In this document: piece by piece, positions 30,301 through 39,067 of the stretch
Layout of the letters: the number at the start of each line of letters is the position of its first letter
How positions within the stretch are numbered: position 1 is the stretch's first letter
NCBI RefSeq assembly: GCF_018383905.1
Contig: NZ_JAGYWA010000003.1
Span: forward strand, 460,931-524,930
Length of the DNA: 64,000 nucleotides
Source: Flavobacterium branchiicola
Lineage (GTDB): Bacteria; Bacteroidota; Bacteroidia; Flavobacteriales; Flavobacteriaceae
Direction: 5' to 3'
The notes under the pieces: generated by a model
What the model saw: only the letters and a program-made list of their open reading frames with translations
The model's database searches: none
Told to the model about the DNA's origin: nothing
Program-made: the position numbers and the translations under genes

Positions 30301-30347
30301 CACTTAATGAAGGAACTACGATTGAAATAATGGTCGAATACAATTAA
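27336..30347 (+). CDS. Two-component sensor histidine kinase with periplasmic beta-propeller
   Basis: The 1003-residue protein has a signal peptide and a large N-terminal periplasmic region with Reg_prop-type repeats, such as KYNFIWLTTENGLVRYDG, DQNLWVGRN, DNTIWISVG and KKVWLTTYQKG (about 30-610). A Y_Y_Y-type domain follows (about 640-715, LPPGEYTLTIRTLAGF). Next come one membrane helix (about 722-742), a coiled segment, a HisKA box SISHDIKSPLKF and an HATPase domain with NNKALSIIVHNLLDNA and DNGKGM. Unlike the sugar HTCS proteins it has no receiver or AraC domain, so it must signal to a separate protein. The convergent LuxR-type regulator, which overlaps its 3' end by 4 bp, is the obvious candidate. 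Confidence 0.92.
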   Translation: MMPLSHLRYCCIFLFLTTVKAVCQENYIAKWYTADNNELPQSSVNAIVSDKYNFIWLTTENGLVRYDGNDFRTFNTSSTNLEYSRFFDIFGSIKKDSLVCYNEGKKEQVLIRQGKIHITKKDSPILNKSRNGKHFFSHDGLPSNKTINPQEPYFIKLSDGNLFFIDPENVELCDAKMNSIYKLAYKSKTIFRFFVIHDTLFYLYEDGRYDCFSKNGKSSGKLDSALFTGKQKLFWNITTSQVFIAVKNKIALLGNQSDQLAITPVVDFKEFEKSNIISVYLDRKNQKLYLGSSTNGLCIISFPEFNTVKKDVQKTEVYYGALALNDSTIVTAKGQIFSNKKLVDSISFDKSFFLDEEITIAKDSDQNLWVGRNKNVHCYLKKSAYKEHLTYNFGQNIKTIFRDQDNTIWISVGQDEFHKAKLYCVKNGSVKLITISEYNINFIAQYDFNTLFLGTTNGLLKYQINSENLIYVKNSEKINIRSIFIDSEKKVWLTTYQKGFFLYSDNTLYSFPKDENNYLNSSHCIIEDKNGFFWIPTNKGLFQISRKALLEYSKKKTRVIYYHQYNKFNGFLTNEFNGGCQPCGNFLKNDQIALPSMNGFVFFNPYKVSPLLPGKVLFIDKVLVDQINIQPKDTITLKNNFQRVTFFISYPYYGNQENLNFEAKLDKAPNSRWEKLKGEKSISFTTLPPGEYTLTIRTLAGFNAAYVYKKITIIVPAKFHQTFWFTILIYLLAALFILFIWYIRLYYIKRNNIRLKEVIAQKTKKLASTVRKLKTTRNNLKQEIKQQETLVKSISHDIKSPLKFLTNSINHLADNETIQEDSKLKKQLGTIQMSTIQLYEYVENLIKYSSIFIEGKKLEDQRYSLYDLIEEKIQIFRKIAEAENIEIVNSVHQDLEIRTNNKALSIIVHNLLDNAIKNSSNGHIELFSGTKDNVLMLTIIDNGKGMSRELIEYYLDFYQNPIAKNYHLGLHMIIELLLIIEGSINIHSTLNEGTTIEIMVEYN

Positions 30348-30973
30348 TATTCGAAGGTTTTAAAGAGATTAATTAATTCAACCAAATTTGTAATTTTAAG
30401 TTTTTCAAAAACTCTGGCTTTGTAGGTACTCACCGTAGACATATGAATATTTAGCTTATTTGAAATTTCGAGATTCCCATTTCCTTCTATTAGCAACTCT
30501 GCAATCTGAATTTCACGTTTAGACAATACTTCTTTTGGATTTATAGATTTTTGAGTGTGTTTGGTTTCCAAAAGCAAGGCCAGTATTTCGGAAGAAATAT
30601 AAGTCGAAGTCTCAAAAATAGAGTTGATGGCAAACATCATTTTTTCTTCACTGCAAAGTTTATTCAAATAGCCATTGGCTCCGGCCGAAATATACTTTAA
30701 TGCATATTGTTCTTCTTCATGGGCAGAAAATACCAGAATTTTCACCGTGGGCTGAATGGCTCTAATATCACTTATCATTCCGGTACTTTTTCCTCCGGGA
30801 ATATTAATATCCAGAATAATCAGATCGAAAGGAAAATCTTTTAAGAGAGCAATAGCTTCAAAAAAGTCTTCAGCATTTGATATCGCTACATCTTCAATTT
30901 GTTTTTCCAAAACCATAGCGACACCGTTTCGTACCACCAGATGATCATCTACTATTAAAATTTTCTTTGTCAT
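30344..30973 (-). CDS. NarL/FixJ-family response regulator (LuxR-type output)
   Basis: The 209-residue protein has a receiver domain with the acidic pair in VDDH, the phospho-acceptor Asp in LIILDINIPGG and the conserved Lys near LNKLCSE. Its C-terminal LuxR helix-turn-helix reads LSKREIQIAELLIEGNGNLE and STVSTYKARVFEKL. It is convergent with the propeller sensor kinase and their stop codons overlap (30344-30347), an arrangement in which kinase and regulator transcripts are antisense at their ends. It is the likely partner of that kinase. Target genes are unknown. Confidence 0.93.
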   Translation of the reverse strand: MTKKILIVDDHLVVRNGVAMVLEKQIEDVAISNAEDFFEAIALLKDFPFDLIILDINIPGGKSTGMISDIRAIQPTVKILVFSAHEEEQYALKYISAGANGYLNKLCSEEKMMFAINSIFETSTYISSEILALLLETKHTQKSINPKEVLSKREIQIAELLIEGNGNLEISNKLNIHMSTVSTYKARVFEKLKITNLVELINLFKTFEY

Positions 30974-32030
30974 AATAAACTAAGTTACTCAAAAATAATA
31001 AACATAAATTTAAGCGTTTAAATTTTATTCGTCATTATAAAATAAAATTTAAATACAGCTGATGCTTAAAAAAACTTCGTGTACTCCTATGTTATTTTTT
31101 TAACGCAAAGCACGCTAAGGTTTTTTATTTCTGAGGCTAAGCAACATCTATATTTTAAGTTCGCAAAGCTTTGTCTACATAATGCTTTGAGAACTTTTTC
31201 ATTTTAATGATTCTTAAAAAAAGTCTTTGAGTACTTTGCGCAAAACCTTTGCGTGCTTTGCGGTAAAATCAGCATCCTAATTTTTAACGCAAAGCACGCT
31301 AAGGTTTTTTATTTCTGAGGCTAATCAGCATCTGTATTTTAAGTTCACAAAGCTTTGTCTGCATAAAGCTTTGAGAACTTTTTCATTTTAATGATTCTTA
31401 AAAAAGTCTTTGTGTGCTTTGCGTAAAACCTTTGCGTGCTTTGCGGTAAAATCAGCATCCTAATTTTTAACGCAAAGCACGCGAAGTTTTTTTATTTCTG
31501 AGGTTAAGCAACATCTATATTTTAAGTTCGCAAAGCTTTGTCTACATAAAGCTTTGCGAACTTTTTCATCTTAATGAATTTTAAAAAGAACTTTCGCGCT
31601 CTTTGCGTAACCTGCCCCCTAAACTCCTATGTTAATTTTTTAACGCAAAGTACGCTAAGGTTTTTTATTTCTGAGGCTAAGCAGCATCTATATTTTAAGT
31701 TCGCAAAGCTTTGTTTACATAAAGCTTTGCGAACTTTTTCATCTTAATGAATTTTTAAAAGAACCTTCGCGCCCTTTGCGTAATCTGCCCCCTCAGCTTC
31801 GGGACGGAACTATATTTCTATGTATTAAAAATAATTCTAGTCAACCTCTATAATTATTTGATATTAGGTAAACTATAAAATATATTTTTTCTGCAGAATA
31901 CAATTTTATTGTAAAAATTTACATCAATAATACTATCTTTACTCTATATAAATTACCCGATTATTTTCCTTTTTTACGAATTCAAAAGAAGTCTATTATT
32001 AACTAAAACTAATTTTTAATAGTCCTAAAT
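30974..32030. repeat. Non-coding gap with four tandem copies of a 173-184 bp unit (31101-31792)
   Basis: Four units start with TAACGCAAAGCACGC or near variants at 31101, 31285, 31468 and 31641, at steps of 184, 183 and 173 bp. Each has two sets of inverted arms: AACGCAAAGCACGC with GCGTGCTTTGCG at the ends, and TTCGCAAAGCTTTG with CAAAGCTTTGCGAA-like sequence inside. The core GCAAAGCTTTG also occurs in the arrays at 52.9 and 55.1-55.8 kb. The flanks 30974-31100 and 31793-32030 show no ORF; the right flank presumably contains the promoter of the DUF2490 gene. Confidence 0.88.
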
Positions 32031-32801
32031 ATGAAGAACAATTTTATTGGAATTCTAATTATTTTGCTTCCCTTGGCAACATTTGCACAAACTGCAACCG
32101 AAAAAGATATCAACCATCAGGTGCAAACCTGGGTTTCAATAAATACCGTCACCAAATTTGCAGATCATTGGGGTATAATTGGTGATTTTCACATCCGAAG
32201 AAATGATTTTGTAGCCGAAGACAGTTTTTATTTTATCAGAGGCGGAATCACTTATATTCCCAATTCCAATGTTTCTTTCAACCTTGGTTATGCGCATATG
32301 TGGCTTGCGCCAACCAATCCCGACTGGAGTACTTTTGCAGACGAAAACAGATTGTATCAACAGGCGCAATTAAACGTAAAGGTGGGCAAAGTGAGTGTCC
32401 TGCAACGTTTACGAAGTGAACAAAGATGGCAGGAAAAAATTGTAAATGATGAACCCAGTGGCGAAGTTCGTTTTACAAACAGATTCCGTTATCTTTCCAG
32501 TTTTACCTTCCCTGTTTTTGATAACCCAAAGCTTCCGCAAATGGTTATTTCAGATGAGATTCTTTTAAATTTCGGAAAAGAAGCCGTCTACAATACCTTT
32601 GATCAGAATCGCTTTTTTGTGGGAATTAAATATGCATTTAACCCAAAATGGAGCTTTGATTTTGGCTATATGAACGTGTATCAGCAAAAATATACCGGTT
32701 ATCAATATGATATGAATCATACGATACGATTGTTTTTTTATCTGAGTACCAGCATTAGAAAAAAAGCACCATCGACCACTGAAAATTCAGGAGATGAATA
32801 A
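32031..32801 (+). CDS. DUF2490-type outer membrane beta-barrel protein
   Basis: The 256-residue protein has a signal peptide ending at TFAQ (residue 20). Alternating aromatic/polar strands follow, such as WGIIGDFHIRRNDF and SWSFDFG-like stretches, and the pattern WVSINTVTKFADHWGIIGDF near the mature N-terminus is usual for DUF2490 proteins. These are small predicted outer-membrane barrels of unknown function. It stands alone, tail to tail with the malic enzyme gene and only 16 bp from it. No transport substrate can be read from the sequence. Confidence 0.75.
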   Translation: MKNNFIGILIILLPLATFAQTATEKDINHQVQTWVSINTVTKFADHWGIIGDFHIRRNDFVAEDSFYFIRGGITYIPNSNVSFNLGYAHMWLAPTNPDWSTFADENRLYQQAQLNVKVGKVSVLQRLRSEQRWQEKIVNDEPSGEVRFTNRFRYLSSFTFPVFDNPKLPQMVISDEILLNFGKEAVYNTFDQNRFFVGIKYAFNPKWSFDFGYMNVYQQKYTGYQYDMNHTIRLFFYLSTSIRKKAPSTTENSGDE

Positions 32802-32817
32802 TTAATATATTTCCAGC

Positions 32818-34440
32818 CTATTTATAAACGGGATTATACATTTTGCTAATGATAAAACTGCGAATATCTCGCGGTTTTTCTACTCCGGCCAATCCTTTAT
32901 TAAATATTTCTTCGGCAATTTTTTCGGCTACATTTATAGAAACTGCCAAAATATCATCGACATGCGGATAAATTAAACCATTTTCAAAATCTTCATCTGT
33001 AATATGTTCAGCAACAGATTCTGCGGCTACAATCAACATTTCATCTGTAACACGTCTTGCCTGAGTAGCAAATATGGCGAGTCCCATTGCCGGAAAAATA
33101 AACACATTATTTCCCTGCCCGGGTTTAAAAACTTTACCTTCATAAGTTACGGGAGCAAATGGGCTTCCGCTGGCAAAAATAGCGGTTCCTTTACTCCATT
33201 TATAAGCATCTTCTGCACTGCATTCAGAATGCGAAGTTGGATTTGAATACGGAAATATAACCGGACGTTCATTTACCAGACTCATATTCTCAATTACCTG
33301 TTGGTTAAATGCACCACCAATTGTACTTACACCAATAATAGCCGTTGGTTTTATTCTAAGTACGGCATCGGCAAAATTATCACAAGGCTCACTTTCGTGG
33401 GCAAAAGGTCTTTGATGGTCTGCAATATCAAATCTCGATTTAATTACCAGTCCATTAATATCAAACATCCAGATTTGTTTTACGGCGTCTGCTTCCTTCA
33501 TTCCTTCTTTCATAAATTTTTGCAGCAACATATTGGCAATTCCGGTTGCGGCAGCTCCAGCGCCCAAAAATAGAAAACGCTGTTCTTTAAAAGATTTTTT
33601 AAGCAATTTACTTATCGCAATAAAACCCGCCGTTGCAATTGCTGCAGTACCCTGAATATCATCATTAAAAGTACTAACTCTGTTACGATATTTGTTTAGA
33701 ATACGAATAGCATTGACACCACCAAAATCTTCCCACTGAATGCATACTTTAGGATAACATTCATTTATTGCTACTACAAATTCTTCTATAAAATCATCAT
33801 ATATTTTTCCTGTAGCGCGTCGTTGTCTCAAACCCGGATAAAGCGGATCGCTTAAAAATTCCTCGTTGTTTGTTCCAACATCCAAAACAATTGGCAGAGT
33901 ATGTTCCGGCGGTACACCTGCACAACTGGTATACAAAATTAGTTTTCCAATAGGAATTCCAATTCCTGAAATCCCCAGATCGCCTAAACCCAATATACGT
34001 TCGCCATCTGTTACTACAGCAAAGTGAATATCCGTAAAAGGCCAGTTCTTCAAAATCTCCTTGATGTGCCCTTTTTGATTTATAGAAATAAAGATAGCTC
34101 TTGGACGTGTGGCAAGAAGTCCGAATTTCTGACAAGCCTCGCCAACCGTTGGTGTATAAACCAAAGGCAGGTATTTTGAAGGTTTGCTCATTATGGTTTT
34201 AAAAAACAAAGTAACATTGTTATCCAGTAAATTCATCAGATACATGTACTTGTTTATAGGTTTGTCAAAATGTTCTAACTGTCTGTCGACCCTAAGAATT
34301 TGGTTATCGAGACTTTCTATAGTCTCAGGAAGTAAGCCTTCTAAACCATACACTTCTCTTTCATTGTTGGTAAAAGCAGTTCCTTTATTATTGTTAGGAT
34401 CATAAAGTAAATAATAACCTTTTGCGTAAGTCTTTTCCAT
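32818..34440 (-). CDS. NAD(P)-dependent malic enzyme
   Basis: The 540-residue protein has the length and motifs of the large (eukaryote-like, MaeA-type) malic enzymes: VYTPTVGEACQKFG near residue 110, VTDGERILGLGDLG, the metal-binding EDFGGVNA followed by FNDDIQGTA, and the dinucleotide motif FLGAGAAATGIA. It oxidatively decarboxylates malate to pyruvate with CO2 release. It is divergent from the aspartate module, so it could turn fumarate-derived malate into pyruvate. Cofactor preference (NAD or NADP) cannot be settled by eye. Confidence 0.95.
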   Translation of the reverse strand: MEKTYAKGYYLLYDPNNNKGTAFTNNEREVYGLEGLLPETIESLDNQILRVDRQLEHFDKPINKYMYLMNLLDNNVTLFFKTIMSKPSKYLPLVYTPTVGEACQKFGLLATRPRAIFISINQKGHIKEILKNWPFTDIHFAVVTDGERILGLGDLGISGIGIPIGKLILYTSCAGVPPEHTLPIVLDVGTNNEEFLSDPLYPGLRQRRATGKIYDDFIEEFVVAINECYPKVCIQWEDFGGVNAIRILNKYRNRVSTFNDDIQGTAAIATAGFIAISKLLKKSFKEQRFLFLGAGAAATGIANMLLQKFMKEGMKEADAVKQIWMFDINGLVIKSRFDIADHQRPFAHESEPCDNFADAVLRIKPTAIIGVSTIGGAFNQQVIENMSLVNERPVIFPYSNPTSHSECSAEDAYKWSKGTAIFASGSPFAPVTYEGKVFKPGQGNNVFIFPAMGLAIFATQARRVTDEMLIVAAESVAEHITDEDFENGLIYPHVDDILAVSINVAEKIAEEIFNKGLAGVEKPRDIRSFIISKMYNPVYK

Positions 34441-34742
34441 TTTGCCAATCTTTTTAAATTATATTATTGAAGTTTTCTGAATTAAAATTCTAATTTATTC
34501 AAGCTAAAAATTTAATGGTGTAGAAACGAAAAAATAACGTTCAGCTGAGTAAAAAAACACCTCAACTCCCCTATTATTATAACCAATTGAAATACAATGA
34601 ATTATTTTTATGTTTTAATAAAATTATTAAAAAAATTATTACCTTTAATTAAAATTTAGAAAAAAATCCCCAAATCTAAATTTTCCTTTTTTCTAAGCAG
34701 TAGGTTTCGAGTCAGTATTGTATTTCTAAAAAATTCAGCAAT
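34441..34742. promoter_or_regulatory. Divergent promoter region between malic enzyme and the aspartate module
   Basis: The 302-bp gap is AT-rich and has no ORF. AAAATTTAGA (34651-34660) and TCTAAATTTT (34675-34684) form a perfect 10-bp inverted repeat with a 14-nt loop, followed by CCTTTTTTC, about 55 bp before the AspT-like start. This could be a leader hairpin acting as an attenuator or an operator. No other motif was recognised. Confidence 0.4.
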
Positions 34743-36419
34743 ATGGTTACAACTATTCTTCGAGAACATCCTGAATTAGCTATCTTTTTAGCATTAGCTT
34801 TAGGATTTTTATTAGGTCATATCAAAATAGGCACTTTTAAAATAGGTGTCGTCTTAGGAACCCTGTTTGCAGGAGTTCTCATTGGCCAAATTGGTATCGA
34901 AATAGATCCTATTGTTAAAACCATTTTCTTTGATTTTTTCCTGTTTTCTACAGGATATAAAGTAGGTCCGCAATTCTTTCAGGGACTTAAGAAAAATGCC
35001 CTACCGCAATTGCTTCTTACTGTTGTAATTTCTCTTTCCTGTTTACTGGTAGCTTATACCCTTTCTACAGTATTAGGTTATGATGTAGGAACAGCTGCGG
35101 GGCTTCTGGCAGGAGCTTTTTCTGAATCTACTGTAATTGGTACAGCCTCAGAAGCGATAAGCCATCTTGACCTTGCCGACGCCGAAAAAACAAGACTAAT
35201 CAATAATATACCAGTAGCTTATGCTGTAACTTATTTGATAGGTGCAACTTCGTTTGTGTTTTTTCTAACGGCAATCGCACCAAAATTACTGGGAATTGAT
35301 TTGGTGAAAGAAAGTGCCAAACTTGAAGAATCGATAAGTGGTGATGTAGAATATGAACCAGGAACATCCAATGCTTATAAAAGATGGATTATAAGAGCGT
35401 ACAGAATCACAAATGAAAAATGGATTGGTGCAACCATCAGCGAGTTTGAAAAATCAAAAGAAGGACTTAGAATAATTGTACAGCGCATTCGTCATAAGAA
35501 AAAATTAATCGAACCAAAACCCAATACCATTATTTGCCAGGACGATGTAATGGTAATTATGGCACAACATGGAATAATTCTGGACGGTATGCCAATTATT
35601 GGCCCTGAAGTTCTGGATGAAGAATTACTGAGCTTCCCGTTGGCTAATATGGATATTACGATTACCAATAAAAATATTGCAGGAAAAACAGTCGAAGAAT
35701 TGCGTAACAGTTCATTCTTTAATGGTTTATTGATTGATCAGATTATAAGAGAATATCACGAACTTCCTTTAGAGCCAAGTACCATTCTTAATAAAGGTGA
35801 TGTTGTAAAAATCTCCGGTAAAAAATCAAATATAGAGGCCGCAGCAAAAGAAATAGGTTACCTCGATCGCTTAAGCCCTGAAACCGATATTATATTCGTT
35901 GGATTAGGGATCGTATTAGGCGGACTTCTTGGTTTACTTTCCTTACCTGTTTTTGGTGTTTCTATCACTTTAACTACAAGCGGAGGTGCACTGGTTATGG
36001 GACTTATCTTTGGTTGGTTACATTCCAGAACACCATTTTTTGGCAGCATTCCGGAGCCGGCTTTATGGATCTTCGACAATGTTGGTTTAGCCACTTTTAT
36101 TGGACTTATAGGTCTGGCAGCGGGGCCAAGTTTTATTTCTGCACTTCGCGAAACAGGTATAAGTATCATATTTGCAGGTCTGGCAGTTGCAATAATTCCG
36201 CATATTATTGGTCTTTATTTTGGCCGATATATTCTAAAAATGAACCCCATTATCTTATTAGGCGCACAAACGGGCGCTGGAACCTCAACAATTGGATTAA
36301 AAGCAGTTCAGGATGCATCCGGCAGCAAATTTCCTGTATTAGGTTATACCATTCCGTATGCTCTGGGCAATATACTTTTAACCGCCTGGGGACCAATATT
36401 AGTTGGAATAATGTCTTAA
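34743..36419 (+). CDS. Aspartate:alanine exchanger family transporter (AspT-like)
   Basis: The 558-residue protein has the two-half membrane layout of AspT-type transporters: about five helices (10-180), two RCK_C/TrkA_C-like cytoplasmic domains in the middle (about 205-380, containing ATISEFEKSKEGLRIIVQRI and DVVKISGKKSN), then five or six more helices. GAFSESTVIGTASEAI in the first half and GAQTGAGTSTIGLKAVQDAS in the second are the paired family motifs. It is followed by aspartase, asparaginase and a Dcu transporter. It probably exchanges aspartate for alanine or another amino acid. Confidence 0.9.
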   Translation: MVTTILREHPELAIFLALALGFLLGHIKIGTFKIGVVLGTLFAGVLIGQIGIEIDPIVKTIFFDFFLFSTGYKVGPQFFQGLKKNALPQLLLTVVISLSCLLVAYTLSTVLGYDVGTAAGLLAGAFSESTVIGTASEAISHLDLADAEKTRLINNIPVAYAVTYLIGATSFVFFLTAIAPKLLGIDLVKESAKLEESISGDVEYEPGTSNAYKRWIIRAYRITNEKWIGATISEFEKSKEGLRIIVQRIRHKKKLIEPKPNTIICQDDVMVIMAQHGIILDGMPIIGPEVLDEELLSFPLANMDITITNKNIAGKTVEELRNSSFFNGLLIDQIIREYHELPLEPSTILNKGDVVKISGKKSNIEAAAKEIGYLDRLSPETDIIFVGLGIVLGGLLGLLSLPVFGVSITLTTSGGALVMGLIFGWLHSRTPFFGSIPEPALWIFDNVGLATFIGLIGLAAGPSFISALRETGISIIFAGLAVAIIPHIIGLYFGRYILKMNPIILLGAQTGAGTSTIGLKAVQDASGSKFPVLGYTIPYALGNILLTAWGPILVGIMS

Positions 36420-36500
36420 CTTATTCCGATTGATGTTTTTAAAATTGAAAATTATTGCGATTCATAAAAAATAAGTAAAACAATTAAATTTCAATACATT

Positions 36501-37910
36501 ATGTCACAAACAAGAAAAGAACACGATTTTTTAGGTGAATTGGACATTCCGGATCATCTATACTACGGCATCCAGACTTTTAGGGCGGTCGAGAACTTTA
36601 ATATTACTGGAATACCAATTTCAAAAGAACCTTTATTTATCAAAGCCTTAGGTTATGTAAAAAAAGGTGCTGCAATGGCCAATAAGGATTGCGGAGCATT
36701 AGATCCAAAAATCGCTGAAGCAATCTGCTACGGAAGCGATCAGGTTATTGCCGGCAAATTTAATCAGGAATTTGTGAGCGATCTAATTCAGGGTGGTGCA
36801 GGAACTTCCGTAAATATGAATGCAAATGAAGTAATTGCAAACATCGGTTTAGAGTACTTGGGACATAAAAAAGGTGAATATAATTTTTTACATCCCAACA
36901 ATCACGTAAACTGTTCGCAATCTACAAATGATGCCTATCCATCTGCTTTTAGAATTGCCCTTTATCTTAAAATGGACAGTTTTATTAAAACAGTAGAAAA
37001 ACTGGAAGTGGCTTTTGCGGCAAAAGGAGACGAATTTAAAAGAGTTTTAAAAATGGGAAGAACGCAATTACAAGATGCGGTTCCGATGACTTTAGGACAA
37101 GAATTCCATTCGTATGCCACTACAATTGGTGAAGACGTAAGAAGATTAAGAGATGCTCAGAGCTTATTACTGGAAATCAATATGGGCGCAACTGCCATTG
37201 GTACAAAAGTAAATGCTCCTGAAGGATATCCGGAATTATGCGTTAAATACTTGGCTAAAGAAGTTGGGATTCCGTTGACTCTGGCTCCTGATTTAATTGA
37301 AGCTACAGTAGATACCGGCGCTTATGTTCAGATTATGGGAACCATGAAAAGAACTGCCGTTAAAATTTCTAAAATCTGCAACGATTTGCGTTTATTGAGT
37401 TCAGGACCAAGAACAGGTTTAAACGAAATCAATTTACCGGCACGTCAGCCAGGATCTTCCATTATGCCGGGTAAAGTAAATCCTGTAATCCCGGAAGTTG
37501 TAAACCAAACTTGTTTCTACGTAATTGGTCAGGACTTAACGTTGACTTTGGCTGCAGAAGCGGGACAATTACAACTTAATGTTATGGAGCCTGTAATTGC
37601 TTTTGCGATGTTTACTTCTTTAGACTATTTGTCAAACGCCATCACCGTATTAATTGAAAAATGTATCAACGGAATTACAGCAAATGAAACTCATTGCTAT
37701 AATATGGTTATGAACAGTATTGGAATTGTAACACAATTGAATCCGATTTTGGGTTACGAAGAAAGTGCCAGCATTGCCGGAGAAGCATTAAAAACCGGAA
37801 AAAGCGTGCATCAGATTGCTGTTGTAGAACGAAAACTAATTACTCAGGAAAAATGGGATGAAATTTACTCATTAGAAAACCTTATAAATCCAAAATTCAT
37901 TACCTCATAA
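36501..37910 (+). CDS. aspA: Aspartate ammonia-lyase
   Basis: The 469-residue protein belongs to the fumarase/aspartase superfamily. It has the superfamily signature GSSIMPGKVNPVIPEVVNQ, which carries the catalytic serine loop, the upstream GAGTSVNMNANEVIAN and the NCSQSTNDAYPSAFR segments. The N-terminus EHDFLGELDIPDHLYYGIQT is typical of AspA rather than FumC. It deaminates aspartate to fumarate and ammonia. It lies between the AspT-like exchanger and the periplasmic asparaginase, which fits stepwise use of asparagine as a carbon and nitrogen source. Confidence 0.95.
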   Translation: MSQTRKEHDFLGELDIPDHLYYGIQTFRAVENFNITGIPISKEPLFIKALGYVKKGAAMANKDCGALDPKIAEAICYGSDQVIAGKFNQEFVSDLIQGGAGTSVNMNANEVIANIGLEYLGHKKGEYNFLHPNNHVNCSQSTNDAYPSAFRIALYLKMDSFIKTVEKLEVAFAAKGDEFKRVLKMGRTQLQDAVPMTLGQEFHSYATTIGEDVRRLRDAQSLLLEINMGATAIGTKVNAPEGYPELCVKYLAKEVGIPLTLAPDLIEATVDTGAYVQIMGTMKRTAVKISKICNDLRLLSSGPRTGLNEINLPARQPGSSIMPGKVNPVIPEVVNQTCFYVIGQDLTLTLAAEAGQLQLNVMEPVIAFAMFTSLDYLSNAITVLIEKCINGITANETHCYNMVMNSIGIVTQLNPILGYEESASIAGEALKTGKSVHQIAVVERKLITQEKWDEIYSLENLINPKFITS

Positions 37911-37964
37911 ATGCATAACCACACTCAGAAATAAACCAAAATTGTTTAATCAAAAATTGTAACC

Positions 37965-39017
37965 ATGAAAAAAATTATTGTAATCGCGCTGCTATCAGTA
38001 TTGATGTTACCCATATATGCGCAAACTGCAACAGCTCAAAAAAGAATTATCATTTTAGCTACAGGAGGAACTATTGCCGGTTCTGGAGAATCATCTACAA
38101 AAGCGGCTTATACAGCAGGTAAAGTGCCAATTGATGATTTGTTAAACGCCGTTCCGCAAATTCATAATTACGGAAAAATCACCGGTGAACAAATTGCTTC
38201 AATTGGAAGTCAGGATATGAATGTAGAAACCTGGCTAAAACTGACCAAAAGAATCAATGAAATCTTTAAAAACAATGAAGCAGACGCTATTGTGATTACT
38301 CACGGAACCGATACCATGGAAGAAACTGCCACTTTCTTGGATCTTACAACAATGTATGATAAACCCGTTGTACTGGTTGGAGCTATGCGTCCTTCTACTG
38401 CAATGAGTCAGGATGGAAACAGAAACTTACTGGATGCAATTGTCGTTGCTGCTGATCCTGCAAGCCAGAATAAAGGCGTTGTAGTGGCAATGGACGAAAA
38501 AATCTTTGATGCAAGAGATGTTACCAAAACCAGTACTACTAATATCGAAACTTTTCAGTCTCGTAATTACGGGCCAATTGGTTTGATTTATGACGGAAAA
38601 GTTAAATATTACTACCAGTCTTTAAGAAATCCAGCTAAAAAATTCGACGTTACAAAATTAAAATCACTTCCACAGGTCGAAATTGTTTACGGTTATGCTG
38701 ATGCCAATGCTAATAGTGTTTATTGTATAAGCAATGCAGGACCTAAAGGAATTGTTTATGCAGGTATGGGTAACGGTAACTTTGGTGCTCCGGTAGGAAA
38801 AGCCCTTACTGAAGCTGCTAAAAAAGGAATTATCGTTTGTCGTTCTGCCAGAGCAGGATCTGGAAGAGTTACTTTAGATAATGAAGTAAAAGATGCTGAA
38901 TTAGGCTTTATTGTTGCCGACGATTTAAATCCGCAAAAAGCCAGAGTATTATTAATGCTGTCTCTAACTGAAACTTCAGACAGATCTAAAATCCAACAAA
39001 ATTTCTTTGATTATTAA
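37965..39017 (+). CDS. Type II (periplasmic) L-asparaginase
   Basis: The 350-residue protein has a signal peptide (about 1-25, ending YAQTATAQ) and both asparaginase active-site signatures. These are the nucleophilic threonine in LATGGTIAGSG (about 31-41) and the second threonine and aspartate in ITHGTDTMEETA (about 105-117). The length and export signal match the high-affinity type II enzymes. It hydrolyses asparagine to aspartate and ammonia in the periplasm, feeding the AspT-like transporter and aspartase encoded just upstream. Confidence 0.95.
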   Translation: MKKIIVIALLSVLMLPIYAQTATAQKRIIILATGGTIAGSGESSTKAAYTAGKVPIDDLLNAVPQIHNYGKITGEQIASIGSQDMNVETWLKLTKRINEIFKNNEADAIVITHGTDTMEETATFLDLTTMYDKPVVLVGAMRPSTAMSQDGNRNLLDAIVVAADPASQNKGVVVAMDEKIFDARDVTKTSTTNIETFQSRNYGPIGLIYDGKVKYYYQSLRNPAKKFDVTKLKSLPQVEIVYGYADANANSVYCISNAGPKGIVYAGMGNGNFGAPVGKALTEAAKKGIIVCRSARAGSGRVTLDNEVKDAELGFIVADDLNPQKARVLLMLSLTETSDRSKIQQNFFDY

Positions 39018-39067
39018 TCGTCTCTCTTAAGAGCGTCTTTTGAAATAATAATCTAAAAATTTTAAAT

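Noticed and set aside
31101..31792. CRISPR-like or gene-like content of the long repeat array
   Set aside because: Units are 173-184 bp with no unique spacers, and no frame longer than chance was found.
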